Shown here piece by piece: positions 41,571 through 50,895 of a stretch of 64,000 nucleotides of DNA. The DNA is from an uncultured Bacteroidota bacterium (GTDB lineage: Bacteria; Bacteroidota; Bacteroidia; Bacteroidales; F082), in contig CAITDJ010000124.1 in NCBI GenBank assembly GCA_903891085.1, positions 62,001-126,000 on the forward strand. Direction: 5' to 3'. Positions within the stretch are counted from its first letter, which is position 1. Every line of letters starts with the position of its first letter. The translations under genes and the position numbers were made by a program. The notes under the pieces were generated by a model. The model ran no database searches, was not told the origin of the DNA, and saw only the letters and a list, made by a program, of their open reading frames with translations.

Positions 41571-42938
41571 ATGGCAAAAACAAAAACAGTTTTTTTCTGT
41601 CGTAACTGCGGCAATGAGTCACCGAAATGGATAGGAAAGTGCAATGCCTGTGGCGAATGGAACACCTATACCGAAGAAACTGTTGTCACCGGAAAAATAA
41701 ACAAGACTGTCAGCTTTAACAAACTGGGCACAAAATCGAAACCCATTGCCATCAACGATATTGTTGCAGGAAAAGAGCAGCGTATTGATATGCAGAATGC
41801 CGAGCTCAACCGTGTGCTGGGTGGTGGTCTGGTAGCCGGATCGCTTGTTTTAATCGGTGGCGAGCCGGGCATAGGTAAATCAACCCTGATGCTTCAGGTG
41901 GCGTTGGCATTGAAAAACCTGAAAGTCCTTTATATTTCAGGTGAAGAAAGCCAGCAACAGATTAAGATGCGTGCCGATCGCATCGGGATACACAACGAAA
42001 ACTGTTTTATTCTTTCTGAAACATCGACCACAGAGATTTTTACCCATTTCGAAGCACTTCAACCCGAAATCATTATCGTCGATTCTATTCAAACCCTGCA
42101 ATCTGATCAGATTGAGGCTTCTGCCGGAAGCATTTCACAAATCAGGGAGACGGCTGCTGAGATGATGAAAATGGCAAAAATGACCAATGTGCCGGTTTTT
42201 CTGATTGGCCATATCACCAAAGATGGCAGCATTGCAGGTCCAAAGGTGCTCGAGCATATTGTTGATACAGTAATTCAGTTTGAAGGCGACCGTCATTATG
42301 GTTTTCGAATCCTTCGAGCCGTGAAAAACCGATTTGGTTCTGCTTCCGAGCTTGGTATTTTTGAGATGAATGCCAGCGGATTGCGCGAAGTGAATAACCC
42401 AAGTGAGATATTGTTGTCGCAACGCGAGGAAAACGTGAGCGGTGTTGCTATTTCGGCCATGGTTGAAGGCTTACGTCCAATGCTGATCGAAACACAGGCG
42501 CTGGTGAGTACGGCCGCTTATGGAACACCGCAACGTTCAGTTACCGGATTCGATTTGCGTCGTTTGAATATGCTGCTGGCAGTATTGGAGAAACGATCCG
42601 GTTTCAGATTGAGTTCGAAAGATGTGTTTCTGAACATAGCAGGTGGTATCCGGGTAGATGATCCGGCCATTGATTTGTCGGTTATTGCAGCGGTATTGTC
42701 GTCAAGCGAAGATACTCCGCTTGATTCAAAGATCGCTTTTGCCGCTGAGGTGGGTCTTTCGGGCGAGATACGGGCTGTAAACCGTATTGAAGCACGTATC
42801 TCGGAGGCGGACAAACTAGGGTTTGATAAGATTTACATTTCAAAATACAATTTCAGAGGAATCGATCCATCAAAATATCATATCGAAATTATTCCGGTTG
42901 CCTCGGTGAATGAGGTTTTTGCATTGTTGTTCGGATAA
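41571..42938 (+). CDS. radA: DNA repair protein RadA
   Basis: 455 residues. An N-terminal C4 zinc finger (CRNCGNESPKWIGKCNACGEW) is followed by a RecA-like ATPase with Walker A GGEPGIGKST, Walker B IIIVDSIQTL and the RadA-specific KNRFGS motif. The C-terminal third is the inactive Lon-protease-like domain (GGIRVDDPAIDLSVIAAVLS). RadA drives branch migration during recombinational repair. An AAGGA ribosome-binding site lies a few bases before the ATG. A 20-bp perfect hairpin follows the stop. Confidence 0.97.
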   Translation: MAKTKTVFFCRNCGNESPKWIGKCNACGEWNTYTEETVVTGKINKTVSFNKLGTKSKPIAINDIVAGKEQRIDMQNAELNRVLGGGLVAGSLVLIGGEPGIGKSTLMLQVALALKNLKVLYISGEESQQQIKMRADRIGIHNENCFILSETSTTEIFTHFEALQPEIIIVDSIQTLQSDQIEASAGSISQIRETAAEMMKMAKMTNVPVFLIGHITKDGSIAGPKVLEHIVDTVIQFEGDRHYGFRILRAVKNRFGSASELGIFEMNASGLREVNNPSEILLSQREENVSGVAISAMVEGLRPMLIETQALVSTAAYGTPQRSVTGFDLRRLNMLLAVLEKRSGFRLSSKDVFLNIAGGIRVDDPAIDLSVIAAVLSSSEDTPLDSKIAFAAEVGLSGEIRAVNRIEARISEADKLGFDKIYISKYNFRGIDPSKYHIEIIPVASVNEVFALLFG

Positions 42939-42942
42939 GTTC

Positions 42943-42991
42943 CGGCTTTTGGTCAAGGCTTCACTTGTTGAGAAGCCTTGACCAAAAGCCG
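42943..42991. terminator. 20-bp perfect hairpin between convergent radA and DPP7 genes
   Basis: Arms 42943-42962 and 42972-42991 are perfect reverse complements (5' arm starts CGGCTTTTGGTCAAGG) with a 9-nt loop. The hairpin fills almost the whole 59-base gap between two convergent stops. No T-run follows on either side, so termination would depend on the stem alone or on Rho. Confidence 0.7.
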
Positions 42992-42997
42992 AAACAG

Positions 42998-45169
42998 CTA
43001 TTTCAAAGGTCTATCGTTCACAATCACCATTTCATCAATCAGGTTTTGTGCCCCGGCAAATTTATCGATGATGAGCATCACGTAACGTATATCCACATTG
43101 ATGGTGCGTTGTAATTCGGGTTCAAAGGCAATGTTTCCGCTCATGGCTTCCCAGTTTCCATCGAATGCCAGTCCGATCAGGCGACCCTGCCCGTCGATCA
43201 CCGGACTACCAGAGTTACCGCCAGTAATATCGTGGGTGGTCAGAAAATTCACTGTCATGGTGCCATCGGGATTTCCATAAGGGCCAAAATCATTGTTTTT
43301 ATAAATTTCTCTCATCTTTTCCGGAACAATAAACTCCCTTACTGAAGGATCTTCCTTTTCCATTATGCCATCGAGGGTGGTGGTAAAGTCGTAATGAACG
43401 GCATCGGCAGGATAATAATCGAGCACAGTTCCGTAAGTGAGACGCATGGTAGAGTTGGCGTTTGGATAGAATTTGCGGCGGGGCTGCATTTCGCGTAAAC
43501 CGGCCAAAAACAGACGATTGCCTTTTTGCAGATTCTGATTAGCCGTTTCTGTCATTTTGTTCAGATCATTCGACTTATCGGTGAAAGCCCTGATCAGTTG
43601 GAAAGCTGGATCTTTTGCAATGCTTTTGGCACTAGGTTTTGCCAGAAGTTTGTTCACCTTATCCGGACAATCAAAGTAAGACTTTTTGAAAATGTCTGCT
43701 GCCATTGCCTGGTAATCGCCTTTATATTTGGCAACCATATTCTTCAGAAGTTCAGGCTGATGCTCAGGTTTCACACCAACGACAAACATTTCGAGCATAC
43801 GGGCCAGCAGATGCTGATCTACCGTTTCATTGTAATCTTTAAACTGCCCTTTAATACCATTTTGCAACTGCTTTACTTCTTCGGCAATCGCTTCTTTTGT
43901 TGATTTCTTATCTGCCAGTAACTGCCTCAGTTTTTCGAAACGGTTGGCATATCCCAAAATCTCACTTCCGCGATTAACCCCTTCAGAATAGTACAGACGG
44001 GTTACAGTGTATTGTCTGATTGTGTTGTATGACTCTGAAATCAAAGGCAATGCGTTTCCATATTTTTTTACAAGCATCGGATCAGGATCCATCCATGCGT
44101 TAAAATCACTCTCAATACGTTTCTTCTGATCAGCAACTTTTAATCGTTTCAAACCTTTTGTCTGGCCAATGAAGAACTTCCAGTAGTTTGCCGTTCCGGC
44201 ATATTTTGATGCATATTGAAGGCGAACTTTCTCATCGGTATCCATGCCTTCTTTCATGATTCTAAGCTTTTCTTCACGGATTTTCACAATGGTCGGGCCG
44301 GTTTCTTCAACGGCCATATCAACACCCCATGAAGTAAGGTAACGGTCAGTTGACCCAGGATATCCCATGATCATCGAGAAGTCGTCTTTCTGGATTCCGG
44401 CAATCGAAACAGGTAAAAAATGACGTGGTTTGAAAGGTTTATTGTCAGCACTATATTCCGCAGGCTTACTATCTGCTCCGGCATACACACGAAACATCGA
44501 GAAATCGCCTGTGTGGCGCGGCCACATCCAGTTATCGGTATCAGCACCAAACTTTCCAATCACTTCAGGTGGTGCTCCTACCAAACGAATATCTTTGAAA
44601 GTTTCATAAACAAGCAGGTAGAACTCATTTCCCTCGAAATAATCCTTCACAGTGGCATTGTAATGATTGCCGGTTGTGGCCTTGGTTTCGATGGCTTTGC
44701 GGTTCTTTTTCAGAATTTCGGCACGATCAGTTTCTGATGTTTCGTTGGTGATTCCTGCCAGCATTTCGCCGGTAACATCGGCCATGGTGATCAGGAACTG
44801 AACGGTAAGCCCCGGGACGGGGATTTCCTCGTTTTGCGATTTTGCCCAGAATCCATTGGTAAGGAAGTCGTTTTCAACCGAACTTACCGATTGGATAGAT
44901 CCATAACCACAATGGTGGTTTGTAAGGATCAAACTCTGATCGGAGATGATTTCACCGGTGCAGCCCCGGCCAAATATAATAATGGCATCTTTTAAACTAC
45001 CGTTGTTCACACTATAAATTTCTTCGGCTGTGAGCTTCAGTCCCATTTTTTGCATATCGGTATAGTTGAGCCGGTCGATAAACATCGGGATCCACATACC
45101 CTCATCCGCTATGACAGGGAACCGGCACAGACTAATCAGTATAATTAACAACAAAAGTGATTTTTTCAT
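42998..45169 (-). CDS. dpp7: S46 dipeptidyl peptidase, DPP7-like (hydrophobic P1 specificity)
   Basis: 723 residues from the ATG at 45169; the open frame extends to 45235 but the signal peptide (KKSLLLLIILISL, cleavage before DEGMW) fits the inner ATG. Motifs: catalytic His in LTNHHCGYG, Asp in MWPRHTGDFSMF, Ser653 in GGNSGSPVIDG. The S1 position is Gly671 in GLAFDGNWEAMSG, where DPP11 has Arg. Gly is the DPP7 state, which accepts hydrophobic and aliphatic P1 residues. It is a paralog of the 39.4-kb enzyme, on the other strand with only radA between them. Its -7 box is at 45215-45222. Confidence 0.94.
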   Translation of the reverse strand: MKKSLLLLIILISLCRFPVIADEGMWIPMFIDRLNYTDMQKMGLKLTAEEIYSVNNGSLKDAIIIFGRGCTGEIISDQSLILTNHHCGYGSIQSVSSVENDFLTNGFWAKSQNEEIPVPGLTVQFLITMADVTGEMLAGITNETSETDRAEILKKNRKAIETKATTGNHYNATVKDYFEGNEFYLLVYETFKDIRLVGAPPEVIGKFGADTDNWMWPRHTGDFSMFRVYAGADSKPAEYSADNKPFKPRHFLPVSIAGIQKDDFSMIMGYPGSTDRYLTSWGVDMAVEETGPTIVKIREEKLRIMKEGMDTDEKVRLQYASKYAGTANYWKFFIGQTKGLKRLKVADQKKRIESDFNAWMDPDPMLVKKYGNALPLISESYNTIRQYTVTRLYYSEGVNRGSEILGYANRFEKLRQLLADKKSTKEAIAEEVKQLQNGIKGQFKDYNETVDQHLLARMLEMFVVGVKPEHQPELLKNMVAKYKGDYQAMAADIFKKSYFDCPDKVNKLLAKPSAKSIAKDPAFQLIRAFTDKSNDLNKMTETANQNLQKGNRLFLAGLREMQPRRKFYPNANSTMRLTYGTVLDYYPADAVHYDFTTTLDGIMEKEDPSVREFIVPEKMREIYKNNDFGPYGNPDGTMTVNFLTTHDITGGNSGSPVIDGQGRLIGLAFDGNWEAMSGNIAFEPELQRTINVDIRYVMLIIDKFAGAQNLIDEMVIVNDRPLK

Positions 45170-45214
45170 TTTTCTCGAATTAGGTGAACGTATAAGAATT
45201 TTATGATTTTGCGG

Positions 45215-45222
45215 CAAAGCTA
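45215..45222 (-). promoter_or_regulatory. TAnnTTTG -7 box of the DPP7-like gene
   Basis: TAGCTTTG on the minus strand predicts a leader of about 41 nt before the ATG at 45169. Confidence 0.5.
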
Positions 45223-45235
45223 AGAAAATATGCAT

Positions 45236-45268
45236 AAAAAAAGCCTGCCGGATGAATGTTGGCAGGCT
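45236..45268 (-). terminator. Intrinsic terminator of the PKD-protein gene
   Basis: On the minus strand AGCCTGCC pairs with GGCAGGCT across 11 nt and is followed by seven T. It lies 20 bases past the stop of the PKD-protein gene. Confidence 0.8.
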
Positions 45269-45288
45269 CTTCAGTTTGTAAATAATAT

Positions 45289-48200
45289 CTAATTTTTAAC
45301 TACCCTGATAATAGTCTCTGTATTATCACTGTCAATCACCGACAGATTATATAATCCAGATTTCAAAGTACTTATATCAATTTCTACCTTCATTTTATCG
45401 CTTCTTGTCTCTCTTAACAGTTGACCTGAAAGATCATATAATTTCAGTTTACGATCTTTTACTGTTCCAAAGTCCAAATTTATGGTTTCATTTGCCGGAT
45501 TAGGATACATGATAAAACCTGAATTACTTTCATCCACTCCGGTTGGAATAACAATATAATCTGTTTTTATTTCTGTATCACTTCCTCCGGGACCTGCAAC
45601 CTGAAGAGTAACTGTAAATTCTCCGACATTTCCATAAGTGTGTGTTGGGTTCTGTTCATCCGTAGTAAACCGGTCACCAAAATCCCAAACCCAGCTATTA
45701 ACATTACCGGTTGACAAATCGGTAAATGAAACCACAAGAGGAGCACTACCACTGGTTGGTACTCCAACAAAATCAGCTACCGGAGGTGCAATGGTTGTAA
45801 CACTTATATAATTTGATTTTGTCTCTGTATCACTTCCCCCCGGACCATTAACCGTCAGGCTAACCGTGTAAACACCCGCTGAAGTGTAAGTATGCAATGG
45901 ATTTTGAAGTGTGCTTTGACCACCATCGCCAAAAGTCCAGCTATATGTATTGATAACACCGGTGGATGCATTTGTAAACTGCACATTCAGAGGCTGTTCT
46001 CCGGTTAAGGGAGTTCCGCTGAAAGCAGCAATTGGTGCTGGTTCATTCACTGTAATATAGTTGGTTCTTATTTTTGTATCGGAGCCTCCGCTGCCTGAAA
46101 CTGTTAGGGAGACCGTGTAAACACCTGAGTTTTGATATATATGTACAGGATTTTGAAGTGTTGAAGTGCCTCCGTCACCAAAATTCCATGCCCAAGTGGT
46201 TGCATTAATCGAAAGATCGGTGAATATTACCAAAAGTGGTTTCAGCCCCGAAAGTGGAGTAGCACTGAAATCAGCAGTTGTTTCAGGATTTGCTACAGTA
46301 ATATAATCAGTTTTTATTTCGGTATCCGTACCACCAGGTCCTGTTACAGTAAGCGAAACCGTATAAACACCTTCATTGGCATATGTATGCGTTGGATTTT
46401 GGGTTGCGGAAGTGGTACCATCTCCAAAATCCCATGCCCAGGTGTCAATATCGTTTGTTGTCAAATCGGTAAACACAACCTCAAGTGGTGACGTTCCTGA
46501 AGTTGGGCTTCCACTAAAATTTGCTACCGGCATCGGTATGGATACTGTAATATAATCAGTTTTTATTTCAGTGTCGGTTCCATCAGGACCAATAACTGTG
46601 AGCGTTACCGTATAAAGGCCTTCATTGGCATAGATATGCATGGGATTTTGACTTGTTGAAGTGGCACCATCTCCAAAATCCCATGCCCATGAATCAATTT
46701 GGTTGATTGACAAATCAGTAAATTCAACTTCGAGCGGCGGAGATCCCGAAGTAGGTGTTGCTGAAAATTCAGCAACGGGTGTGGGGCCGGCAATGGTTAT
46801 ATATTCTGTCTTTATCTCTGTATCAGTTCCGCCGGGACCTGAAACTGTGAGTGTTACTGTATAAACACCTTCATTTAAATAAGTATGCATCGGATGTTGA
46901 GCAACAGAGGTTCCTCCATCGCCAAAACTCCATGCCCAGGTATCTATTTCGTTGGTTGACAAATCAGTAAAAGTAACGTCAAGGGGTGGCAGCCCCAGAG
47001 TAGGAAATCCGGTGAAATCAGCCACTGGTGCTGCTGCTGATACTGTAATATAATCAGTTTTTATTTCGGTATCAGTTCCATCAGGACCCGAGACAGTGAG
47101 TGATACAGTATAAATGCCAGCGTTTTGATAAATATAAACCGGATTTTGTAGCACAGAAGCTCCTCCGTCACCAAAGTCCCATGTCCAGGAAGTAACTGCA
47201 TTTATTGAAAGATCAGTAAACGAGACCTCAAGAGGTGATGTACCAGAAGTCGGTGTTCCTGAAAAATCAGCAACAGGATTAGGACCCGATACCTGAATGT
47301 AATTTGTTTTTATTTCAGAATCAGTGTCTTGCGAATCTGTTATTGTCAAGGAGACAGTATATATCCCTGCGTTTGTATAAGTATGAACAGGATTTTGTAG
47401 CACAGAAGTTCCTCCATCACCAAAATCCCAGGCCCAACTAAGAATGGCGCCGGTTGACAAATCACTGAAAGCCACTTCAAGTGGTGCCATACCGGATAAT
47501 GGAGTTGCGCTGAAATTTGCCATTAGAACGGATCCAGGAAAAACTATAGATGCAATTTTGGTTTTCTGTGAATCACCCGAACCGACATGCTGTGAAGTAT
47601 ACCAGAAAGTGTGATCATCTATTGGATCTATTACCATATTTGAATAATCTCCCCAACGTTCGGCTCCTGTTTGAGAATATGCTCCCTCAACGATTGATGT
47701 TTCCGAAATATCAAGCACACCTGATGCAAGTGAGTTCTCCGCAGATGATTGTCCGGTATACCTAATACTTGGTTTTAAAGTAGAACTTGAGACTGAATAC
47801 CCGAGTGCGATTTCGTGGTTGCCATTCATCGCTATACTACCCATCCACCGATGATGAATGTCAGGGCCGTAAGTACCTTGCTGACGCACTGACCACAGTC
47901 CGCTTGTCTTCTGAAGTTCGTACCATCTGATTCCGGCATGATTTGAGGCATTAAGATCAACAGTATGGTTACACACTATCGTTTGTGAATCACCGAAATT
48001 TCTATATTGGGCACGATACATCAAAACCATTGGAATGGCATCGAGTTTCTGACTTGTTCCCTGCTGTGGAATATTCTCCCAAGAATTACCAAAATTACTG
48101 TCAAATGCTGTCACATTCAATTGCTGAACACGGTTAAATGTGGCAGCTGAGGCATTGGCCCAGTTAACCGTTAGTTCATAAATCCATAACTGGTCGGATC

Positions 48201-49113
48201 CGCCGGAAATCGCATCGTCGTTGATGGTAATAAACAATCCGGGAGAACCTGCCGGAGCCAAGGGACCATCATTATCGAGTGGCATGATGGTATGGAATCC
48301 GTCGATTGTTGATGGTCGCCAGGGGTTATCAAAACTTACCATCTGAGGGCTATCTGCGCCTGCAAGCATTGCGTCGCGCTCAAAAGCGTAAACATCTTTC
48401 CCGCTACCTGTGTTTGTTGCCATATAATATCCATCACGCCAGATTCCAAACTTTTCATAATCAGGCATACCCGTCATTACAAATGACCATCGGTCCCAGG
48501 TTCCTGTCGGATCTTCCGATTGCGAAACCGCAATCAACATCCTGTCGGGACTGCCACTTATTGAAAACTCAACAGCGAGCCAGCGTCCGGCATCGTCATC
48601 ATAAAGAATCAACGGGTCACCGTCATTAAAACCTGCACCGGGCACACCCGCAAACAACAAATTCATTGCTGTGGCAGGAACGACCATATTTCCGGATTTA
48701 TCCCAGATAGCATAGCTGCAGTTTATTGTTTGCATATAATGGGTCAATCCAGCGCTTCCATTGGCATCGGGTGGATAATAGGGCGAGGTAAGGCCTGCAA
48801 AATTCAGCACTGTTTCGCGGCTGCCGCTTTTTCCTTGCTGTTGCTGCCATGCAGCATCCGGACCCTTTGGCAAGGCGGATGCAGCAAACGGATATAGACG
48901 ATTTTTCAATTCTTCGTTTCTTTCCGTTTTTGCGTACTTTTCATGCTCTCTAAATTCAGCCTCTGTCATTGGTGGAAAATTTCGGATTGGCCCGATAACA
49001 TCGTGATAATCGGCTCGTGTGACTCCATCTGTTTGAATTGGTCCTTCCTGAGCATTCAACTGTAATGTCCACAGAAGTCCAGAAAACAAAAGTGGAAAAA
49101 GTACATTTTTCAT
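45289..49113 (-). CDS. T9SS-secreted protein with eight tandem PKD domains
   Basis: 1274 residues. The signal peptide ends LQLNAQ. Residues about 30-530 form an unassigned globular region with YPPDANGSAGLTHYMQTIN, FNDGDPLILYDDDAGRWLAV and AERWGDYSNMVIDP, a type often found in surface proteins of this phylum. Eight PKD domains follow (about 531-1184), each about 83 residues with the WDFGDG core and YTVSLTV strand. A T9SS sorting domain closes the protein (about 1195-1274: FIMYPNPANETINLDFG, LKSGLYNLSVIDS). Likely a long surface adhesin or a glycan/protein-binding stalk; the catalytic status of the N-terminal part is unknown. A strong terminator follows. Confidence 0.9.
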   Translation of the reverse strand: MKNVLFPLLFSGLLWTLQLNAQEGPIQTDGVTRADYHDVIGPIRNFPPMTEAEFREHEKYAKTERNEELKNRLYPFAASALPKGPDAAWQQQQGKSGSRETVLNFAGLTSPYYPPDANGSAGLTHYMQTINCSYAIWDKSGNMVVPATAMNLLFAGVPGAGFNDGDPLILYDDDAGRWLAVEFSISGSPDRMLIAVSQSEDPTGTWDRWSFVMTGMPDYEKFGIWRDGYYMATNTGSGKDVYAFERDAMLAGADSPQMVSFDNPWRPSTIDGFHTIMPLDNDGPLAPAGSPGLFITINDDAISGGSDQLWIYELTVNWANASAATFNRVQQLNVTAFDSNFGNSWENIPQQGTSQKLDAIPMVLMYRAQYRNFGDSQTIVCNHTVDLNASNHAGIRWYELQKTSGLWSVRQQGTYGPDIHHRWMGSIAMNGNHEIALGYSVSSSTLKPSIRYTGQSSAENSLASGVLDISETSIVEGAYSQTGAERWGDYSNMVIDPIDDHTFWYTSQHVGSGDSQKTKIASIVFPGSVLMANFSATPLSGMAPLEVAFSDLSTGAILSWAWDFGDGGTSVLQNPVHTYTNAGIYTVSLTITDSQDTDSEIKTNYIQVSGPNPVADFSGTPTSGTSPLEVSFTDLSINAVTSWTWDFGDGGASVLQNPVYIYQNAGIYTVSLTVSGPDGTDTEIKTDYITVSAAAPVADFTGFPTLGLPPLDVTFTDLSTNEIDTWAWSFGDGGTSVAQHPMHTYLNEGVYTVTLTVSGPGGTDTEIKTEYITIAGPTPVAEFSATPTSGSPPLEVEFTDLSINQIDSWAWDFGDGATSTSQNPMHIYANEGLYTVTLTVIGPDGTDTEIKTDYITVSIPMPVANFSGSPTSGTSPLEVVFTDLTTNDIDTWAWDFGDGTTSATQNPTHTYANEGVYTVSLTVTGPGGTDTEIKTDYITVANPETTADFSATPLSGLKPLLVIFTDLSINATTWAWNFGDGGTSTLQNPVHIYQNSGVYTVSLTVSGSGGSDTKIRTNYITVNEPAPIAAFSGTPLTGEQPLNVQFTNASTGVINTYSWTFGDGGQSTLQNPLHTYTSAGVYTVSLTVNGPGGSDTETKSNYISVTTIAPPVADFVGVPTSGSAPLVVSFTDLSTGNVNSWVWDFGDRFTTDEQNPTHTYGNVGEFTVTLQVAGPGGSDTEIKTDYIVIPTGVDESNSGFIMYPNPANETINLDFGTVKDRKLKLYDLSGQLLRETRSDKMKVEIDISTLKSGLYNLSVIDSDNTETIIRVVKN
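45550..47530 (-). repeat. Eight tandem PKD coding repeats of about 250 bp
   Basis: Eight units beginning (A/V)xF(S/T)GxPxxGxxPLxV are visible in the translation. DNA identity between some neighbouring units is high (for example the AWDFGDG-to-TDYIT stretches). This makes copy-number change by recombination, and assembly error, possible. Confidence 0.85.
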
Positions 49114-49272
49114 ATTGGCATAAGTTTGAAATGTTGATCCTTCAATAATTCATTTTGAAAATAAGGGACTAAATATACGTAATATCAATACTATGTATGC
49201 AGTTATTCATGGAAATTGAATTCATGCCGCCAAGAAATCGATTGGAAAATAGTAATTGGCTGTCAAATTTTA

Positions 49273-49280
49273 TATTTTTG
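49273..49280 (+). promoter_or_regulatory. TAnnTTTG -7 box of tag
   Basis: TATTTTTG ends 16 bases before the ATG at 49297. Confidence 0.45.
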
Positions 49281-49296
49281 AACCAAACATTAACCT

Positions 49297-49854
49297 ATGG
49301 AACGCTGTGATTGGCCATCAAACAACGCCTTAATGATTCAATATCACGATAATGAATGGGGCACACCACTTCATGATGATAAAAAACTATTCGAATATCT
49401 GGTGCTTGATGCTTTTCAGGCAGGATTAAGCTGGCAAACCATCCTGAACAAACGTGAAAATTTCAGGCTGGCACTCGATGATTTTGATCACCGGAAAATA
49501 GCAGTTTATAATGATGCCAAGATAGAAGAGCTTATGAACAATGCCGGCATCATTCGAAACAGACTCAAAATAAAAGCTACTATCGGCAATGCGAAATCTT
49601 TTTTACGTATTCAGTAAGAATTTGGAAGTTTTGATCATTTCATCTGGCAATTTACTGATTATAATACGATTACAAATCATATTGTCTCGCTTAAAGAAAC
49701 ACCTGCAAAATCTGCTGAGTCGGATGCTATGAGCAAGGCGCTGATCGCAAGAGGATTTAAATTTGTCGGAAGCACGATATGTTATGCTTTTATGCAGGCA
49801 GCCGGAATGGTGAATGACCACCAGGTGAAGTGTTTCAGGTATAAGGAAGTATAA
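49297..49854 (+). pseudogene. tag: DNA-3-methyladenine glycosylase I, interrupted by one in-frame TAA
   Basis: The 186-codon frame from ATG 49297 to TAA 49854 encodes a full-length Tag (MERCDWP, YHDNEWG, AFQAGLSWQTILNKRE) except for a TAA at codon 107 (49615-49617). The residues that ligate structural zinc in Tag, Cys4, His17, His175 and Cys179, fall exactly in place on both sides of the stop, and the downstream part (EFGSFDHFIWQF, YAFMQAAGMVNDHQVKC) stays in frame. An AAA or AAG lysine codon changed to TAA is the simplest explanation. Tag removes 3-methyladenine from alkylated DNA. Either the gene is freshly inactivated, or the stop is a sequencing error or is read through. Confidence 0.88.
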
Positions 49855-49938
49855 AGTTCATAAAGTTTAAATTTTATAAAGTGTACGTTTCATTAAACTT
49901 TATAAACTTTACAAACTTCCAACTTTACAAACTTTCAA
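49854..49938. repeat. Imperfect inverted repeat with AAGTTTATAAAG words
   Basis: 49854-49870 pairs with 49893-49909 over 17 bp with one mismatch (AAGTTYATAAAGTTTAA) around a 22-nt loop. It is followed by two near-copies of ACAAACTTYCAAC. It begins at the tag stop codon and has the same design as the repeat that follows rnhA at 8263. Confidence 0.65.
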
Positions 49939-49948
49939 CTCAATAGAC

Positions 49949-49956
49949 TAATTTTG
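49949..49956 (+). promoter_or_regulatory. TAnnTTTG -7 box of the men cluster
   Basis: TAATTTTG ends 16 bases before the menB ATG at 49973. Confidence 0.5.
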
Positions 49957-49972
49957 CAAAAAACCATACCCC

Positions 49973-50794
49973 ATGGCGCAACGTAATTGGACACCGCTGA
50001 AGAAGTTCAAAGATATCCGCTTCGAAAGTTGGAATCACATCGGTAAAATCACCATTAACCGTCCCGAAGTGCACAATGCATTTCGACCGGCAACCACTTT
50101 TGAAATTGCAGAATCGTTGGATATTTGCCGTGAAAGCAATGATATTTATGTAATTGTTCTCACCGGCGAAGGAGACAAAGCATTTTGCAGTGGTGGCGAT
50201 CAGCAGGTAAAAGGCGAAGGTGGTTATCTTGACGAAAATGGCATTCCACGCCTGAATGTGCTCGATGTACAACGCAAAATCAGGTCGATGCCAAAACCCG
50301 TGGTGGCCATGGTGAATGGCTGGGCGGTGGGAGGCGGACATGTATTACACGTGATCTGCGACCTCACAATTGCCTCCGAGAATGCACGTTTCGGTCAGGT
50401 TGGACCAAAAGTTGGAAGTTTTGACGCTGGTTTTGGTTCATCCTATCTGGCAAGCATTGTCGGACAAAAGAAAGCCCGCGAAATATGGTTTCTCAACCAA
50501 TTCTACACCGCAAAGGAGGCTCTTGAAATGGGGTTGGTGAATAAAGTCGTTCCGTTCGAACTTCTCGAAGATACCACTGTTGAATGGTGTGAAATCATGA
50601 TGAAACGAAGCCCGATGGCATTACGTATGATCAAACTTGGGTTAAATGCCGAACTCGACGGACAGGCCGGCCTGCAAGAGTTTGCTGGAAATGCAACATT
50701 GCTGTATTACCTGACTGAAGAGGCACAGGAAGGAAAACATGCTTTCCTCGAAAAACGTGAACCTGATTTTCATAAATATCCAAAATTTCCATGA
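49973..50794 (+). CDS. menB: 1,4-dihydroxy-2-naphthoyl-CoA synthase
   Basis: 273 residues, the usual MenB length. Crotonase-fold motifs specific for MenB are present: [49 protein letters not shown] with the oxyanion-hole glycines, [20 protein letters not shown], and a C-terminal [14 protein letters not shown]. It closes the second ring of menaquinone from o-succinylbenzoyl-CoA. It is first in the order menB-menA-menC-menE and has its own -7 box. Confidence 0.96.
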   Translation: MAQRNWTPLKKFKDIRFESWNHIGKITINRPEVHNAFRPATTFEIAESLDICRESNDIYVIVLTGEGDKAFCSGGDQQVKGEGGYLDENGIPRLNVLDVQRKIRSMPKPVVAMVNGWAVGGGHVLHVICDLTIASENARFGQVGPKVGSFDAGFGSSYLASIVGQKKAREIWFLNQFYTAKEALEMGLVNKVVPFELLEDTTVEWCEIMMKRSPMALRMIKLGLNAELDGQAGLQEFAGNATLLYYLTEEAQEGKHAFLEKREPDFHKYPKFP

Positions 50795-50895
50795 ACCAGA
50801 AAAGTTGCATTTTAACCAAAAAAGTAATCACATAAAACCATGAGTAGTAATCCCACTTCACTTTTCAGTTTTCACTTTTCACGCCACACCTCGTC

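Noticed and set aside
45550-47530. A CRISPR-like direct repeat array
   Set aside because: The repeats are about 250 bp, in frame and encode PKD domains.
49297-49617. A complete 106-residue Tag-like protein
   Set aside because: It lacks the C-terminal zinc ligands, which are encoded in the same frame directly after the stop, so it is the front half of an interrupted gene.
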